Assembly: GCA_021787365.1 (NCBI GenBank)
Contig: JAJYMB010000013.1
Location: forward strand, 1 to 46,890
Length of the DNA: 46,890 bases
From: Actinomycetes bacterium
Lineage (GTDB): Bacteria; Actinomycetota; Acidimicrobiia; Acidimicrobiales; Palsa-688
Reading direction: 5' to 3'
Shown here piece after piece: positions 33,708 to 42,167 of this stretch; the stretch's first letter is position 1, and the number at the start of each line of letters is the position of its first letter. The notes below the pieces were generated by a model that was not told the origin of the DNA, did no database searches, and was given only the letters and a program-made list of their open reading frames with translations. The position numbers and the translations under genes are program-made.

Positions 33708-34451
33708 CTACCGGCTGCCGGTGATCTCGTCCCAGCGGCGACGCCATCGGGGAGGGTCGACTGGCTGACCGGCCTCGATGGCCGACATGCGATCGGCGGC
33801 AGCGCGCATCTCCCGCTGCCATCGCTCGGGGGTCATGGAGTCGATGACCAGCCCGGAGTGAACCCACAGCGCGCTGCGCCCGAACACGCGGGTCTGCACG
33901 CTCCCGCCGATCGCCGCCTTCAGCTCTGACCGGACCCGACGGCGGATCGACTCGAGACGCGGGACCGGAACTCCCTCAACCATGGCCTCGCCGGTCTCCA
34001 GCACCACTGACATGATCCAGCGGACCACCTCGTCCTCGCCCTCGGCGGCGGGAGGCGGGCTGAGCCATCGCTCCACGCTGCGCCAGCAGGATCCGCAGAG
34101 CCGGTCCACGTCGTCACCGAGCAGGTCCAGGCCGGGCTCGGTCACGACCGCCACGTAGGGTCGGCCGCAGAATGTGCTCAACGCCGGCCCTGGTGCCATC
34201 GGCCGACGCGGGCTGATGCCCGGGCCGTGCCCCCGGGGCGCCACAGCCGGGTCGCTTACCCGGGGATTTTCTGCCAGGTGGACGGTGCCGGCCCACCCCC
34301 CGGGCAGTTCGACCGGGACCACCGCGTGCGATCCCACCCGCAGAGGCCATTGCCGTGCCACCACCCGCCACCGTAGGCCCGGCCGGGCCGCAACCCGAAG
34401 ACCTGACCGGGCTCGACGTGTCCACGGGAGTTGCCACCTTGAGATGTCCAC
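33708..34451 (-). CDS. hypothetical element protein (probably broken upstream)
   Basis: Up to 247 residues, family not recognised. Protein-like segments: LRVGSHAVVPVELPGGWAG, FCGRPYVAVVTEPGLDLLGDD, LCGSCWRSVERWLS, then a helical C-terminal third (VVRWIMSVVLETGEAMVEGVPVPRLES region; SMTPERWQREMRAAADRMSAIEAG). The listed GTG 34451 lies inside the previous broken frame. The two may be one gene separated by a frameshift near 34380. Confidence 0.45.
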   Translation of the reverse strand: MDISRWQLPWTRRARSGLRVAARPGLRWRVVARQWPLRVGSHAVVPVELPGGWAGTVHLAENPRVSDPAVAPRGHGPGISPRRPMAPGPALSTFCGRPYVAVVTEPGLDLLGDDVDRLCGSCWRSVERWLSPPPAAEGEDEVVRWIMSVVLETGEAMVEGVPVPRLESIRRRVRSELKAAIGGSVQTRVFGRSALWVHSGLVIDSMTPERWQREMRAAADRMSAIEAGQPVDPPRWRRRWDEITGSR

Positions 34452-34871
34452 TCTTGGCCATGATCGCGTCTACCTCTTGGTGCACCCGATCTGTGCTCAT
34501 TGGTCCTGACGTCGCGAGCAGCGGGCGATCCGACCGCTGCTCGAACAGCTCCACTGTGGCCGCGGGCGCCTCCGCTCTGTTCCGCCGAGCCACCGCCTGA
34601 CCAACAGCCATCGAGCGAGGCCCGGCCGACGCTAGCGATGGCAAGCCGTCGCGGGCCAACTTGTCCTTGTCGAGCAGGACACGGAACGGCCGGTCGTAGC
34701 GACCTTCGACGAAGGTGTCGACTCGCCCCACCATGAAGTCCACCTTGCCACTTGCGTAGTAGACCAACCGGCCCGGGCACCAACAGGGTTTGGCAGCGCC
34801 TCGACCACGAGCATCTCACCCAAGCGCCCGTACCACCAGCTGTCTTGCCGCAGCAGTTCGGGCTCGCGCAT
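34400..34871 (-). pseudogene. frameshifted hypothetical element gene
   Basis: Reading starts well at ATG 34871 (MREPELLRQDSWWYGRLGEMLVVE, then ALPNPVGARAG). Near 34770 the sensible frame shifts by one base into LVYYASGKVDFMVGRVDTF, EGRYDRPFRVLLDKDKLARDG and DRVHQEVDAIMAKSGHLKV. Adding one T in the GGTTGGTC stretch would join the two. No family recognised. Either a decayed gene or a sequencing indel. Confidence 0.5.
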
Positions 34872-35012
34872 CTAAGGTCGACGCCCAAGTCCGAGGGCCT
34901 CGTCCACGTAGCCCACGCCCAAGGCCGCCGACCCCGTCAGCACAACGGCTTGGACGTCCTCGTCCGCCCCAGCCCAGTCAACGATCTCCCGCAGGACGCC
35001 TTCATGCTCCAT
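34872..35012 (-). pseudogene. truncated nucleotidyltransferase-fold protein
   Basis: 46 residues. MEHEGVLREIVDWAGADEDV, then QAVVLTGSAALG and a following Asp resemble the N-terminus of aminoglycoside-adenylyltransferase-type nucleotidyltransferases (LTGS-x3-G...D). The frame stops before the rest of the fold, so this is a stub. It abuts the preceding broken gene. Confidence 0.5.
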
Positions 35013-35875
35013 GCGGCGCTCCAGTGCGGTTCGCCAACAGGTGACGCGACCGCCGAGGTAGCAAGGCCCGGGCTTCGACAGGCGCCCGGTCTTGCCCCCC
35101 AAAAGGCTTCTCGTGGTCCTGCCCCCCAAGAACCTTCTGCTGAACCTTTTGCTGAACCTTTTGCTGGACATCTGGCACTGTTGGCGGCACCCGTCCTGCC
35201 GGCGCCCCTCCCAGCCGGCGGGCCTCGGACAGGTAACGGCCAAGCTCACGAGCCGGGTCGTCGGCGCCGACAGCGACGTCGTTGGCGTCCGCCCCCCCAG
35301 GGGAACAGCACCCGCAGGCACTCGGCACCGGCGGCCATGAGCTCGACGGCCGGCTTTTGGGCGGCGCCGTCGCCGGCGTCGTCATGGTCGTAGGCGATGA
35401 GCACCCGGCACACTTTGTGGCGGCTGAACGCGGCCCGGTGGTCGTCAGTGAAGCCGGCGGTGCCGTAGGTGGCGGTCACGTTGCGGTAACCCGCACACCA
35501 GAAACTGAGGGCGTCGATGAGCGACTCACAGATGATCACTTCGCCACCTGACAGGCCCTCCGAGTTCCACACTCCTCTGTGCGCTCCGGGCAGGTAGAGG
35601 TGGGCGGGCTGGCCGGTCCTTGGGTCCCAGTCGAGCTTGCGCCCGTAGATCTCGACCACGGCGCCGGTGCTGTCGGTTATCGGGACGACCACGCACCCGT
35701 TGAAGTGCTCGTGGCCGGACTGGGGGAACACCCCGAGGCGCTGCAGGCGTCCCCTCAGCTCGGCGCCGTCCTTGCGCTCCTTGGTGGGCAGGCGGTATGA
35801 GAGCGAGCTCAGCGACGAAGACCTCAAAATGGTGCTCAGCTTCATCGATGCCCTCGTCACCAAGAACCGCCTCAA
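35002..35875 (-). pseudogene. Toprim-domain (primase-like) protein, truncated and frameshifted
   Basis: Primase-like family of integrative elements. The recognisable part begins LSYRLPTKERKDGAELRGRLQ, then SGHEHFNGCVVVPI, YLPGAHRGVWN, the Toprim core EVIICESLIDALSFWCAGYRNVTATYG, and VLIAYDHDDAGDGAA with the metal Asp residues. After CLRVLFPWG the frame is lost at a run of seven G (minus strand, near 35300). With six G it would continue ADANDVAVGADDPARELGRYL. The C-terminal part includes QQKV repeats. The N-terminal zinc-finger half normally present is missing. Probably dead, or an assembly homopolymer error. Confidence 0.7.
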
Positions 35876-36019
35876 AGCCCTCGCCGGCGCAGTCAGCTGA
35901 GCCGGCGAGGCCCAGGGCCTTGCGAGGGAGCTTGAGGTACAATTGGGTTGCTCATCGCAGTAGCGGTGGGAAGTACACCCGGCGTGCTCCCCGGACGAGG
36001 AGTAGCCGGGTGTTGCGCG

Positions 36020-36685
36020 TCAGGGGCCGATGTCCCTCACGGTGACTACGCCACCCAGTCGCCGCTGCCAGTCCCCACCGGCGCCGGCAGCCCAACAGGT
36101 GGCGTCAGCGGCCCACAGCATCGGCTCTGAGCTCGCCGGGCGATGATCGTAACTGGGATGGAGGCGGCGGTCGACCCCCTCGAGCGCATGCGCGATGCTG
36201 GCACGGTCGCGCACGACTTGAGCCGGGTCCTGGTTGTCGAGCGCCCAGGCTGTAGCCCCCGAACCCACGACAAGGCCTGTGGCAGCCTGGAGCAGCAAGT
36301 GCCGGGCTGCGACCCTGCCGAGGCCCGCCGGCCGGCGGTAGCGCACGACGACGGCCGACATGCCCTCGGTGCGGGCCACGGCGTCGATCACGAGCTTGCG
36401 CCGACGATCGGACTCGTCCGATGTGTGCACCCGCCGTTGCCCCGGTAGCAACAGGCCGGACAACTGAACGCGCGCCGCCGCTAGATCGCCCGGGCTGATG
36501 AGCACGACGCTGAGCAACATCACTCCGGCGCGCTCGCTCTCGTCGCTGAAAGCCCACACGGCCTTCACCGTACGCGAGCCCACAGGCACCACCCGGTCCG
36601 CCAAGTTCTTGGTCGCCAGCGCAGCGACCGCAGCTCCCGCTGCGGACAACACGGCCCCCGCTGAGGGGCCGTCAGCGCCGAGCAC
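36020..36685 (-). CDS. DUF3800-like conserved hypothetical protein
   Basis: Up to 221 residues. The conserved part starts AVWAFSDESERAGVMLLSVVL (Asp-Glu-Ser motif), then SGLLLPGQRRVHTSDESDRRR, ALEGVDRRLHPSYDHRPASSEPMLW and AADATCWAAGAGGDWQRRL. This is the layout of a widespread actinobacterial group resembling DUF3800 (RNase H-like fold with acidic residues). Activity is not established. The true start may be a GTG near 36590, just before the conserved region. Intact frame, unlike most neighbours. Confidence 0.6.
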   Translation of the reverse strand: MLGADGPSAGAVLSAAGAAVAALATKNLADRVVPVGSRTVKAVWAFSDESERAGVMLLSVVLISPGDLAAARVQLSGLLLPGQRRVHTSDESDRRRKLVIDAVARTEGMSAVVVRYRRPAGLGRVAARHLLLQAATGLVVGSGATAWALDNQDPAQVVRDRASIAHALEGVDRRLHPSYDHRPASSEPMLWAADATCWAAGAGGDWQRRLGGVVTVRDIGP

Positions 36686-37521
36686 TCAGCGGCGATCCGC
36701 TTAGCTGATCAACTATCTTGCTGCCCGCTGTTTGCCCGTTCGCGGTGCTGTAGATCACCGACAATCCCCGGGCCAATTCGAGCGCCATGAGGGCTCGGGC
36801 CGCTACTTCGACGACAACTCGACGGCGCCCAGGACGGGTGGCGCCGAGGCGTCAGCCGGCCGGAGGCCGGAGCTTTGGCCATGGACGGCGCCCCTGCTCG
36901 GGGAGCGCGTGAAGTTCACGGCCGACTTCACGCAGGACTTCACGGCGAGGCCGTGAAACTGTGTGGGTCACCCCGATGGCCCTCGTGCCCGCGGCGCGTT
37001 GAGCGAACGGCAAGGCCCGTGCAGGCTCGTTTGGCGGCGCCCACCGGCTCGTGGCCCTCCCGGCAAACGCCCCCGTCCTCGCTGACGCTCGGTTGGGCCC
37101 GAAGAAGCCGACAGGCAAGCGGCCCGCGACTTCGCTTGGCCTCGGCAAGGGGCCCCCTTGTAATCGTGTCGAAGAAGTTAGGCCGTGGGCGGAACCGGGT
37201 GGTGGACCACTGGGACGAGGTGCTGAAGGCGGCTGCCCATAGGGGGTGAGGGCCGGTCGCAGGCTCGTGAGACGGCCTCCATGGGAACGGCGGGCGGGCC
37301 TCTTGGGCCTCCCCCAACGGGAAGTGACGGCCAGCGCGCGAGGGGTGGGGCTGCAAGAGCCGGCGTCGTCGAGCCAGTCACGCGGCCCGGGCGACGTGCG
37401 TTCGGACTCCTTCGAGGTAGCGCATCGTTGTGTGCTCTTGGGTCATTCGGGCTATTGGACCCCCAAAGCCTGGCGAGGACCGCAGCTCCAGCGGCGCCAT
37501 GTTCAGTTGTCCTTCCCCAAC
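36686..37521. other. non-coding or degenerate element DNA, about 840 bp
   Basis: No frame with a family match. A short plus-strand end (NRVVDHWDEVLKAA, near 37195-37240) looks protein-like, but I cannot assign it. It contains the paired hairpins at 36907-36957. Confidence 0.4.
36907..36957. repeat. two adjacent perfect hairpins with shared TTCACG core
   Basis: GCGTGAAGT/ACTTCACGC (9-bp stem, 9-nt loop, 36907-36933) and TTCACGG/CCGTGAA (7-bp stem, 5-nt loop, 36939-36957). The repeated TTCACG units resemble iterons or regulator sites; no T-run follows. Confidence 0.55.
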
Positions 37522-37914
37522 TCAGTTTCGGGGCGTCACGCCACAGGTGAGGAGGGCCTGCCAGGCACCGTCCATGCCGTCTTGGGGGCTGAGCGCCAGG
37601 TCGATGCCATGGCCCCTCTGGTCGCGGCCAGCCACGTGGATGCATTCCTTGCGGTCAAATGGAGTGCCGGCCCAACCGATCCTGTCGAGCCACATCTTCG
37701 CTCCATCGGACTGGACCACTAGGTCCCGGGACTCCAACATCGTTCCTTGCGGCGCCGAGATCTCGAAACTGCCCGGTCGGACCACTAACAGGGGACCGCC
37801 ACCGAGACGGTTGTTCCATGAGACCCACGAATTGCGTGATCGCCGTGCTCGGACGAAGGTGCGGCCCGAATAGAGTATTACTTCGTTGTCACCCTGGCCC
37901 ATTGCAGCCCTCAT
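37522..37914 (-). CDS. hypothetical protein, candidate immunity protein
   Basis: About 130 residues with a beta-rich pattern: EVILYSGRTFVRARRSRNSWV, GPLLVVRPGSFEISAPQGTMLES, WLDRIGWAGTPFDRKECIHVAGRD and a final helix DGAWQALLTCGV. The NxxGGGPLLVVRxxSFEISAPQG form recurs in small actinobacterial proteins of unknown function. It sits 15 bp downstream of the orphan Rhs tip, the usual place of an immunity gene (inference). The start is ATG 37914; TTG 37926 is just upstream. Confidence 0.6.
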   Translation of the reverse strand: MRAAMGQGDNEVILYSGRTFVRARRSRNSWVSWNNRLGGGPLLVVRPGSFEISAPQGTMLESRDLVVQSDGAKMWLDRIGWAGTPFDRKECIHVAGRDQRGHGIDLALSPQDGMDGAWQALLTCGVTPRN

Positions 37915-37929
37915 GGCATATCCCAAAGC

Positions 37930-38530
37930 TCATTTCGGACAACTCGACCCGTGCACTCCCGGGCCGTACTGGTCAGCAATAGCACGAGCCCTGTTGAGCA
38001 CCGAGGTGGCGTTGAAGCCGGGAGCCAACAGCTTCATGGCGTCGTAGGCTACGTGAGCAGCGTCGGCGGCAACGCCAAACCATCCGTTGATCACCTTGAC
38101 CCAGGTATAGGACTCCCCGAGCGCGCCGCTTAGGCCCGCCCCAGCTTCGACCCCAACATCTCCACCTAATATGATCCGGCCGCTCCAATGGTTGTTCCAA
38201 AAGAAAGTACCTTCGACGCCTCCTCCAAAGGCTGCTGTGGCGGCAAAGTACGTGAACCAACTGCTCAGTTCGTCGAGGCTATCGGCATTGGAGACCTGCA
38301 CGTAATACTGGACCCCCGCAGATAAGCCGAGCCCCAGCCCTGCGATTGGTGTCCCGGCGATCCCGATTTCGCCTGCGCGCTGGCCGTTGACAATCGCGGT
38401 CAGGCAGTCGCCTGCTCCAAGTTGAACGAACACAATGTGCACTTCAAAGCCAGCGCAAAACCCTACTGAAACATCTCCCGTCGGGTCCTCCTCGTTCACT
38501 GGGTCGTCGCCGGCATCTGGAGTTCCCGAC
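37930..38530 (-). pseudogene. orphan Rhs/YD-repeat C-terminal tip (toxin domain)
   Basis: Protein-like from about 38530: AGDDPVNEEDPTG matches the conserved end of the Rhs core (…GDDPVNxxDPSG). After it about 190 residues of variable domain follow, rich in Gly and hydrophobic residues (GIAGTPIAGLGLGLSAG, WFTYFAATAAFGGGVEGTFFW, GDVGVEAGAGLSGALGESYTW) and ending in a helical part with GPGVHGSSCPK. No toxin family is recognised; the composition could suit a membrane-acting domain (speculative). The Rhs shell upstream is absent, so this is a displaced tip. GC is lower than in the backbone. Confidence 0.65.
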
Positions 38531-38680
38531 GCGTGTCGTAGCCAACGGGAGGGGCAAAAGCCCCTCTGACGTGCTGTTGCGCGCCAGCTGGAAGGCCGGT
38601 TTTCGGGGTGAGCGAAGGCGCGGGGCGCGAACGCGTGTTTTCGGGGCCCTCGGACCTTCAGCGTTCCGAAGGGAGCGGGC

Positions 38681-39106
38681 TCAAGGTTGGGGATGCAAAG
38701 TCGCACGACCAAGGTCTCCTCCCGGTGGGCAGTGCAGCAAGAGACCTCCGTAGGAGTAGCTCCAAGCTTCATATTCCAGATCTGGACGCACAGCGAGGGT
38801 CAAGACCCCCTCCGACTCGAATTCGAAGGACAACTCCCCGTTCGTGTAGGCGTTCGCGTGGGCGACTCGCTCCGTAACGAGCGCTGCTAGCTCAGTGAGG
38901 TGAGACGGCGGCCATCTCGGAACCTCGTACGGTCCGTAAACGACTTCCAGCTCCGCAGGTCCAAGTAGGAGTTTGAAGGGCGATTCAATCCTCAGCGTAT
39001 GTTCACGCTTGGTGCCTAAATAAATTACGACATTGCTGTCGAGGACGATCGCTGAGACGGTCTCGCCTGTTGCTGGAAGTTCACGACCTTCTATCAGTGT
39101 GGCCAA
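38681..39106 (-). CDS. DUF6188-like protein, candidate immunity protein
   Basis: 141 residues. LIEGRELPATGETVSAIVLDSNVVIYLG, then LRIESPFKLLLG, a helical AALVTERVAHANAYTNGEL, FESEGVLTLAVRPDLEYEAWSYSYGG and CPPGGDLG match the pattern of DUF6188, small proteins often found beside polymorphic toxins. TTG 39106 has GGAG 7 nt upstream. It lies 37 bp after the toxin-tip fragment at 39144, same strand. Role as immunity protein is inferred from position. Confidence 0.65.
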   Translation of the reverse strand: MATLIEGRELPATGETVSAIVLDSNVVIYLGTKREHTLRIESPFKLLLGPAELEVVYGPYEVPRWPPSHLTELAALVTERVAHANAYTNGELSFEFESEGVLTLAVRPDLEYEAWSYSYGGLLLHCPPGGDLGRATLHPQP

Positions 39107-39143
39107 ATCTCACTCCCATCATAATCCATTAACACGCATGCAA

Positions 39144-39410
39144 TTACGCGAGGCCCGCGCCGCTGTTGCCACAGTTCGGCCACAAGGAACCTACATCCAG
39201 GAGGAACTCTTCTGGTGGACCTGTTGGGAACTCCTCTGGTGGGCCATCCTCTCCTCCGCTATCGCCCTCACCTTCACCGGAACCCTTCCTAAGGGGAATA
39301 TGGGATTCGGGCCGTCCCGCAGGCTGACCGTTCGCGTCCAACGGCTGCCCACCCTGGTTGTAGTAACGGACGTAACCATCGCGGGACCCTCCCCGCCCGT
39401 TTGGTAGCCA
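39144..39410 (-). pseudogene. polymorphic-toxin C-terminal fragment
   Basis: Frame opens inside a toxin C-terminus: WLPNGRGGSRDGYVRYYNQ, then GQPLDANGQPAGRPESHIPL, a motif seen at the end of Rhs/WapA-like and related exported toxins. A short acidic Gly/Glu/Pro tail with a repeated PPEEF follows. There is no start and no upstream shell, so it is a remnant. The DUF6188-like gene follows, giving a toxin/immunity order. Confidence 0.6.
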
Positions 39411-39774
39411 AGTGGGCTGGCAACGTCGTCTCGCCCGTGCCGCCGAAGGCGCGCTCTTGCACCCTGCACCACAAGCGTTAAAGCGAACAAGGGTGGTCGC
39501 TGACGGTTAGCCCGCGGCGGAGCAGCTTCTCCTCGACCGTCCTCACCAGGCTCCCCCGACAGCCACTCGCACGTTGCCTCATTGCGCCGCGTACCCAACG
39601 GCGACCCTGTGGCCGCGCGGCGCTGTCGTGGCGAGTGCACCCGGCGACGCGGGGTCCCGCACCGGCGTCGCCCGTCCATGGGCGCAGCCCGGCCTTGGGC
39701 TCAGGGGTCGCTGAAAGTCGCGCGCCGAGAGACGTGCAGACCCCTTGCGTTGACTGCGAAGACAGCCGGGCCGC
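39411..39774. other. degenerate element DNA, about 360 bp
   Basis: Open frames on both strands overlap, without a start site or family match. It may contain further eroded toxin sequence; nothing can be assigned. Confidence 0.35.
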
Positions 39775-39999
39775 TCAGGCTGCGAATGCCGCTATGACGA
39801 GGACGATCGTCCCGTCAGCGTCGATCCGCTCGATCTTCGCCTCGAATGGGCGACCCTCACCGTCAGCGACGAGCACGGTCTCGCCTAGGACGGGATCACG
39901 TTCTTCGTCCCAGTCGCTGACTGCGGAGTACACACGTCCGTGGCGGGCACGGGCGAAGGTAAGGTCAGCGGCCAGCACAGGAAGAGCCACGAGGCTCAT
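39775..39999 (-). CDS. small hypothetical protein, third gene of the integrase operon
   Basis: 74 residues, mostly beta: SAVSDWDEERDPVLGETVLVADGEGRPFEAKIERI then DADGTIVLVIAAF, like a small barrel. The family is not named. Its ATG overlaps the preceding TGA (ATGA), a strong sign of translational coupling with the 169-residue gene. Confidence 0.6.
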   Translation of the reverse strand: MSLVALPVLAADLTFARARHGRVYSAVSDWDEERDPVLGETVLVADGEGRPFEAKIERIDADGTIVLVIAAFAA

Positions 40000-40505
40000 T
40001 GTACCGGGCCGCCCTGGTCAGGGCCACGACGGCGGGGGTCGAAGCAGCGAAGCGCCGTGGCATAGCGGGCCAGCAGTTGCTCTCGGATGACCCGGCGTTC
40101 AGGTCTTCCGAGTTTGTCGTATGGCGCCATACCGGCTGGGTAGGCGCTGACGACAACATCGACGTGGCGCTCGCAATGTGGGATCAATTCGCCGTCGTCT
40201 TCGATGTCTGTGGCAACGACGGCGTAGCCCGCCGCTTTCAGCGCACCCACGGTCGCGAGGCCGTAGTGGTCCCATGTCGTGTCCGCCAGAAGCGCGACGG
40301 CGTCCGCCTCGTCGGCCACGAAGAAGGCGGAGACGCACAAGGCACCGCCACGCTCGAACCCCGGGACTGCCCTGTATAGCGGCGAAGCCACAAGCGCAAG
40401 CCGCAGGGCCTGTGCCTCATCGAAGTCCCGACCGAACCGGACTAGAAGCTGAGCGTCGTCCGATACGGCGCGGTCTGGCCTGTAGATGACTCGCCGCGTT
40501 GCCAT
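39996..40505 (-). CDS. hypothetical protein, second gene of the integrase operon
   Basis: 169 residues, not recognised. ATRRVIYRPDRAVSDDAQLL, DEAQALRLALVASPLY, then alpha/beta alternation (ALCVSAFFVADEADAVALLAD, GLATVGALKAAGYAVVATDI, VDVVVSAYPAG) suggest a small Rossmann-like or nuclease-like fold (inference). ATG 40505 lies 2 nt after the integrase stop. Intact frame despite decay around it. Confidence 0.6.
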   Translation of the reverse strand: MATRRVIYRPDRAVSDDAQLLVRFGRDFDEAQALRLALVASPLYRAVPGFERGGALCVSAFFVADEADAVALLADTTWDHYGLATVGALKAAGYAVVATDIEDDGELIPHCERHVDVVVSAYPAGMAPYDKLGRPERRVIREQLLARYATALRCFDPRRRGPDQGGPVQ

Positions 40506-40507
40506 GG

Positions 40508-41122
40508 TCAGTGTGAGGCTCGGCTCACCGAGGACACCACCTCTGCGGTAGCCAACCGTGTTAGCGCGTCGGCAAGCGCCTTGTCGCGGTCCTCGGTGGC
40601 GTGCTGGTAGCGCAGCGCAGCGCGAGGGCTGGCATGGCCCCCACGGTGCATCAGCTCGGCCAGGCTGGCACCAGTCGCAGCGGACCATGTGAGCCCGGAG
40701 TGCCGGAGGTCATGGAGGTGGAGGTCGGGCCGGCCGATGGCGTCGCGCACCTTGTCCCAAACGCGCTGGAAGTTACGCGGCGAGATAGCCGTGCCGGTGG
40801 ACGTCCCGAACAGCCAGGAGGTGGGCTCGGGCCCTACGAAGCGCTCAAGGTGCTCCTCCAGGGCAGACACGACGTGCTCGGGTACGTTGAGGGTGCCGCG
40901 GCCCGACTCAGTTTTCGGCGGGCCTATGACCGGCTTCTCACCGGGCGGGACCACCCAGGACTGCTCGACCGAGACGGTCCCGTGCAGCAGGTCGACGTGT
41001 CGCCGCTGCAGTGCGAGGACCTCGCCCCGCCGCAGCTGGCACCACGCCGCCAGGAGGACGGCGGCGTGGTAGCGGTCGGGGACAGCCTCGACCGCGTCGG
41101 CCACCTCGGCGACCGAAAGCAC
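40508..41122 (-). pseudogene. int: tyrosine integrase, N-terminally truncated
   Basis: 204 residues, only the catalytic domain of a pSAM2/phage-type integrase (usually about 380). Catalytic set: first Arg in CQLRRGEVLAL, HDLRHSGLTW, the His in HRGGHAS, and the nucleophile Tyr in ALRYQHATEDRDKAL. GTG 41122 is preceded in frame by a TAG eight codons upstream, and attR lies only 40 bp away, so the arm- and core-binding domains are gone, probably by deletion. It starts a three-gene operon. Excision activity is unlikely. Confidence 0.85.
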
Positions 41123-41161
41123 TGAGACTACATCATAAATTATCTAGCAGGGCCGTGTTTT

Positions 41162-41208
41162 ACCTTGCCAAGGTGAGGGTCGCGGGTTCGAATCTCGTCG
41201 TCCTCTCG
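41162..41208 (+). other. attR: second copy of the tRNA-Gly 3' segment
   Basis: Repeats 32836-32882 at 45 of 47 positions. No tRNA 5' half precedes it. The two substitutions would weaken the acceptor and T stems, as expected of a copy no longer under selection. Confidence 0.88.
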
Positions 41209-41444
41209 AAAGAAAGCCCTGGTGAGGGGCTTGGCGGAAGTGTTCGACGAACCTCCGATCTGCTTCTCGTGACCCAAACGTGACCCACCGGCTCTCGTGA
41301 TCCGAGCGGGTGACAGACCGGGGGCCCATATTTGTTGAACGTCGTGCCAAGACCCGCATCGTTACGTTGAGAGCTGGAGCACGGCACCCCCTTGGCGGGT
41401 CAAAAGACGACCCTCTGAAAAACAGCAGTGTAACTTCATGAGGT
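41209..41444. other. intergenic region right of attR, 236 bp
   Basis: Contains the arm-like repeats and a rising A+T content towards 41400. No gene supported. Confidence 0.4.
41268..41287. repeat. CGTGACCCA direct repeat, 11-bp phasing
   Basis: CGTGACCCA at 41268 and 41279, with a related CGTGATCC at 41296. The same one-turn phasing as the CGTGGAA pairs at the left end suggests integrase arm sites belonging to DNA right of attR. Confidence 0.5.
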
Positions 41445-42149
41445 GTGGCCTCGTTCCTGTCCCGGTGGAGCCCCCACCGGTCTGGGTGGTGGGCGCTCGT
41501 CTTACTTGTCGTGGTAGGTCTTCTGCTTGGGTCGATTTTCTCTCGCTCATCTCCTCTCTTGGTTCTGCAGACTTCGAAGAACCCTCCGACTTGGGCCGGT
41601 ATTGCTACGGGCGTCGGCACTGCAGTCCTCGCGTTGGTGACGCTGTGTGCCTCGTTGATCGCTTACGTCGAGTACAGAACCCGAAGACGAGATGCCACAT
41701 CTCGTGCAATCACGCGCTGTGACGTTCGGGTGACTGCCGACTGCTTCGTCTACCAGGCTTTTCATCTGATAAGGGCTCGCGTCGAGGTGTGCAACCGGTC
41801 TACAACTCGTATGACCATCTCGGATGACGTTCCGCCGTTCGTGAGTGTTCGCGCCGTGACGGATGGGCTCTTGCCACGGGAGGGTGGCTCACTCACAGAT
41901 CACGTCTTCAACGACGGTGACCCTCTAGCCCACTGCGTCGTGCTTGAACAAGAGTTCCTTGAAAGTGAGGAAACCTTGGTCCACTCCTGCCTTCTTTCGA
42001 TCTTCCCTGCTCAAGACGTGTGTGCCTATAGGGTGCAGTTTGAGATTCGGGTCCTAGAACCAAGTGACGATCAGGTATACAGATGGAGGGCCATCGACTA
42101 TGTACCAGTTCTGATGGGTCTGGTCGGGCCAACAGACGCTACGATGTAG
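41445..42149 (+). CDS. hypothetical membrane protein
   Basis: 234 residues, family not recognised. Two N-terminal membrane helices (WWALVLLVVVGLLLGSIF and IATGVGTAVLALVTLCASLIAYV) are followed by a soluble, beta-rich domain (RCDVRVTADCFVY, HLIRARVEVCNRST, HCVVLEQEFLESEE, YRVQFEIRVLEP) facing the cytoplasm or exterior. Its GC content is clearly lower than the backbone, so it was acquired. GTG 41445 is the likely start. It is followed by a 53-residue gene in the same direction. Such two-helix anchored sensors occur in defence islands, but nothing specific supports that here. Confidence 0.65.
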   Translation: MASFLSRWSPHRSGWWALVLLVVVGLLLGSIFSRSSPLLVLQTSKNPPTWAGIATGVGTAVLALVTLCASLIAYVEYRTRRRDATSRAITRCDVRVTADCFVYQAFHLIRARVEVCNRSTTRMTISDDVPPFVSVRAVTDGLLPREGGSLTDHVFNDGDPLAHCVVLEQEFLESEETLVHSCLLSIFPAQDVCAYRVQFEIRVLEPSDDQVYRWRAIDYVPVLMGLVGPTDATM

Positions 42150-42167
42150 TCAGAGAGAGGAGGGCCG

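Noticed and set aside
34872-35012. Functional antibiotic-modifying adenylyltransferase
   Set aside because: Only the first 46 residues are present; the catalytic fold is incomplete.
37178-37645. 155-codon minus-strand frame
   Set aside because: Arg/Pro/His-rich chance composition and no start site.
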